From NBLH01 sp050296515 (lineage in GTDB: Bacteria > Bacteroidota > Bacteroidia > Bacteroidales > NBLH01), in the NCBI GenBank assembly GCA_050296515.1, contig JBNKRJ010000111.1, positions 43,312 to 107,311 of the forward strand: a DNA stretch of 64,000 bases. Reading direction: 5' to 3'. Position 1 is the first letter of the stretch, and each line of letters opens with the position of its first letter. The position numbers and the translations under genes were made by a program. Below are positions 62,873-64,000 of this stretch, piece after piece. The notes under the pieces were generated by a model. The model had not been told where the DNA came from. It did not search any database and saw only the letters and a list, made by a program, of their open reading frames with translations.

Positions 62873-63553
62873 TCAATGATTCAATAATTTACTTTTTAGT
62901 GAAGATATACCATTTGTTGCTGTTTCTTTAATATGAATGAAACCACTTGGAACATACATGTCGTCAGGATCTACAAGGTATTTTTCAGCATTGTGCGGGG
63001 CATATTCAATAAGTCCTGCGGCTGGATAAACTTGTAATGAGGTTCCAATAACTACAAAAATTTCAGCTTTAGCAACTAATCTGGCTGCATTTTCAATTTC
63101 TGTTACAGCTTCACCAAACCATACAATATGCGGTCTAAGCTGAGAACCTAATGGACATATGTCTCCCAACTTTAATTCCCATCCTTCGATATCAAAAATT
63201 TTAGACGGATCTTTTGTGCTTCTTGATTTTCTGATTTCTCCATGCAGATGCAGCACTTTTTTACTGCCGGCTCGTTCATGAAGATCGTCCACATTTTGTG
63301 TAACTATCTGTGTATCAAAACGGTTTTGTAATTCGGCCAAACCTTGGTGAGCACTGTTCGGTTGGGCTTCAAGCACTTTTTTTCTTCTTTCATTATAAAA
63401 CCTTAAAACCAACTCGGGATTTTTGGCAAATGCCTGGGGACTTGCAAGTTCGGCTACATCATATTGTTCCCAAAGACCTCCCATGCCCCTGAATGTTTGA
63501 ATACCGCTTTCGGCGCTAATTCCTGAGCCACTTAATACAACTAGTTTTTTCAC
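62873..63553 (-). CDS. Sir2-family NAD-dependent deacylase, class III-like (SIRT5/CobB type)
   Basis: A 226-residue sirtuin. NAD motif LSGSGISAESGIQTFRG, NVDDLHERAG and catalytic His104 in LHLHGE. Y53 and R56 in RFYNERR match the Tyr-x-x-Arg of class III desuccinylases/demalonylases (SIRT5, CobB). The four Zn cysteines are missing; only one Cys remains near IVWFGE. Start is GTG at 63553, inside the first copy of the 237-bp tandem repeat. The second sirtuin in the window, it is not co-transcribed with the GNAT-nitrilase operon. Confidence 0.85.
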   Translation of the reverse strand: MKKLVVLSGSGISAESGIQTFRGMGGLWEQYDVAELASPQAFAKNPELVLRFYNERRKKVLEAQPNSAHQGLAELQNRFDTQIVTQNVDDLHERAGSKKVLHLHGEIRKSRSTKDPSKIFDIEGWELKLGDICPLGSQLRPHIVWFGEAVTEIENAARLVAKAEIFVVIGTSLQVYPAAGLIEYAPHNAEKYLVDPDDMYVPSGFIHIKETATNGISSLKSKLLNH

Positions 63554-64000
63554 TTGTTTAAATTTTAGTTAAGTAATTGATATTTATTCACTTTTCTTAA
63601 ACTATTTATATGGAGTTCATGAGCTTGCTCCGCAAGGTTAAACATATTCTTTTGTAGAGCGATTATTCGCTTTGCTTATGAGATCACTTCGTTAAGTTAA
63701 GTTTCTTTATAAACCCCGAAGGGCTCAGCGTAAGCTAATCCCTCTGCGCCTCCGCTAAAGCTTCAGCGGCACGCGGAATGAGGGTTTCACTTGTTTAAAC
63801 TTTAGTTAAGTAATTGATATTTATTCACTTTTCTTAAACTATTTATATGGAGTTCATGAGCTTGCTCCGCAAGGTTAAACGTATTCTTTTGTAGAGCGAT
63901 TATTCGCTTTGCTTATGAGATCACTTCGTTAAGTTAAGTTTCTTTATAAACCCCGAAGGGCTCAGCGTAAGCTAATCCCTCTGCGCCTCCGCTAAAGCTT
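63551..64000. repeat. 237-bp tandem direct repeat, running off the window
   Basis: Copy 1 at 63551-63787 and copy 2 from 63788 to the edge (213 of 237 bp), almost identical (for example AATTTTAG/AACTTTAG, ACATATT/ACGTATT). The start region of the CobB-like gene lies in copy 1. Inside are AGCGA-TTAT-TCGCT (63658-63671) and the near-palindrome CCGCTAAAGCTTCAGCGG at 63752-63769. A third copy may follow. Confidence 0.9.

Noticed and set aside
63551..64000. CRISPR or integron-like array at the right edge
   Set aside because: The unit is 237 bp with no short spacers, and no Cas or integrase gene is near.

Overview
The window is about 64 kb of low-GC, gene-dense chromosomal DNA from a member of the Bacteroidota. 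The evidence is a SusC/SusD outer-membrane pair, several TonB-dependent receptors, a lipidated TamL-type BamA homologue, a GxxExxY protein, DUF2490 and SiaB-like families, and -7 promoter elements of the TAnnTTTG type with a TTTG -33. A Bacteroidia/Marinilabiliales-like marine or sediment organism is my guess; the sequence does not prove it. I found no rRNA, tRNA, CRISPR array, IS element or prophage.

Layout. 0-6 kb: a LytS-type sensor kinase cut by the left edge with its LytTR regulator, trpS with a clear terminator, a TamL-like barrel, and a GT2 glycosyltransferase. 6-12 kb: a secreted repeat protein, an ATP-grasp enzyme, a PagL-like lipid A deacylase and unknowns. 12.3-17.1 kb: a tightly overlapping operon of a sodium/solute symporter, an M20 amidohydrolase, a divergent alanine racemase and an ornithine-racemase-like enzyme. 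17-24 kb: a BamA-type barrel, a double SiaB-like kinase-fold protein, a broken HAD gene, a small methyltransferase/thiamine-binding operon and an orphan histidine kinase. 24-30 kb: a SusC/SusD/lipoprotein operon. 30-37.7 kb: a 1.2 kb intergenic region rich in inverted repeats, an O-antigen ligase/Wzz pair, tyrS, cvpA, and an M15-type peptidase. 37.7-42 kb: a decayed DUF2490 gene cut at a palindromic repeat, then an aminotransferase/DgcN-like/GNAT cluster with a near-perfect Bacteroidota promoter. 42-50 kb: two paralogous TonB receptors flanking a YfiR-domain histidine kinase. 50-60 kb: a GxxExxY gene bracketed by direct repeats, and a YqiJ-like/SPFH/flotillin/AAA-ATPase operon. 60-64 kb: two different sirtuins around a GNAT-nitrilase fusion, ending in a 237-bp tandem repeat that runs off the window.

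Working together. Two loci about 21 kb apart (12.3-17.1 kb and 38.6-41.8 kb) look complementary for D-amino-acid or N-acyl-amino-acid handling: uptake, N-acylation (DgcN-like, GNAT), deacylation (M20), racemisation (two fold-III PLP enzymes) and transamination. The membrane-organising SPFH/YqiJ proteins with a giant AAA ATPase form a second coherent module. The YfiR-kinase/TonB-receptor sandwich looks like a dedicated outer-membrane uptake and sensing system.
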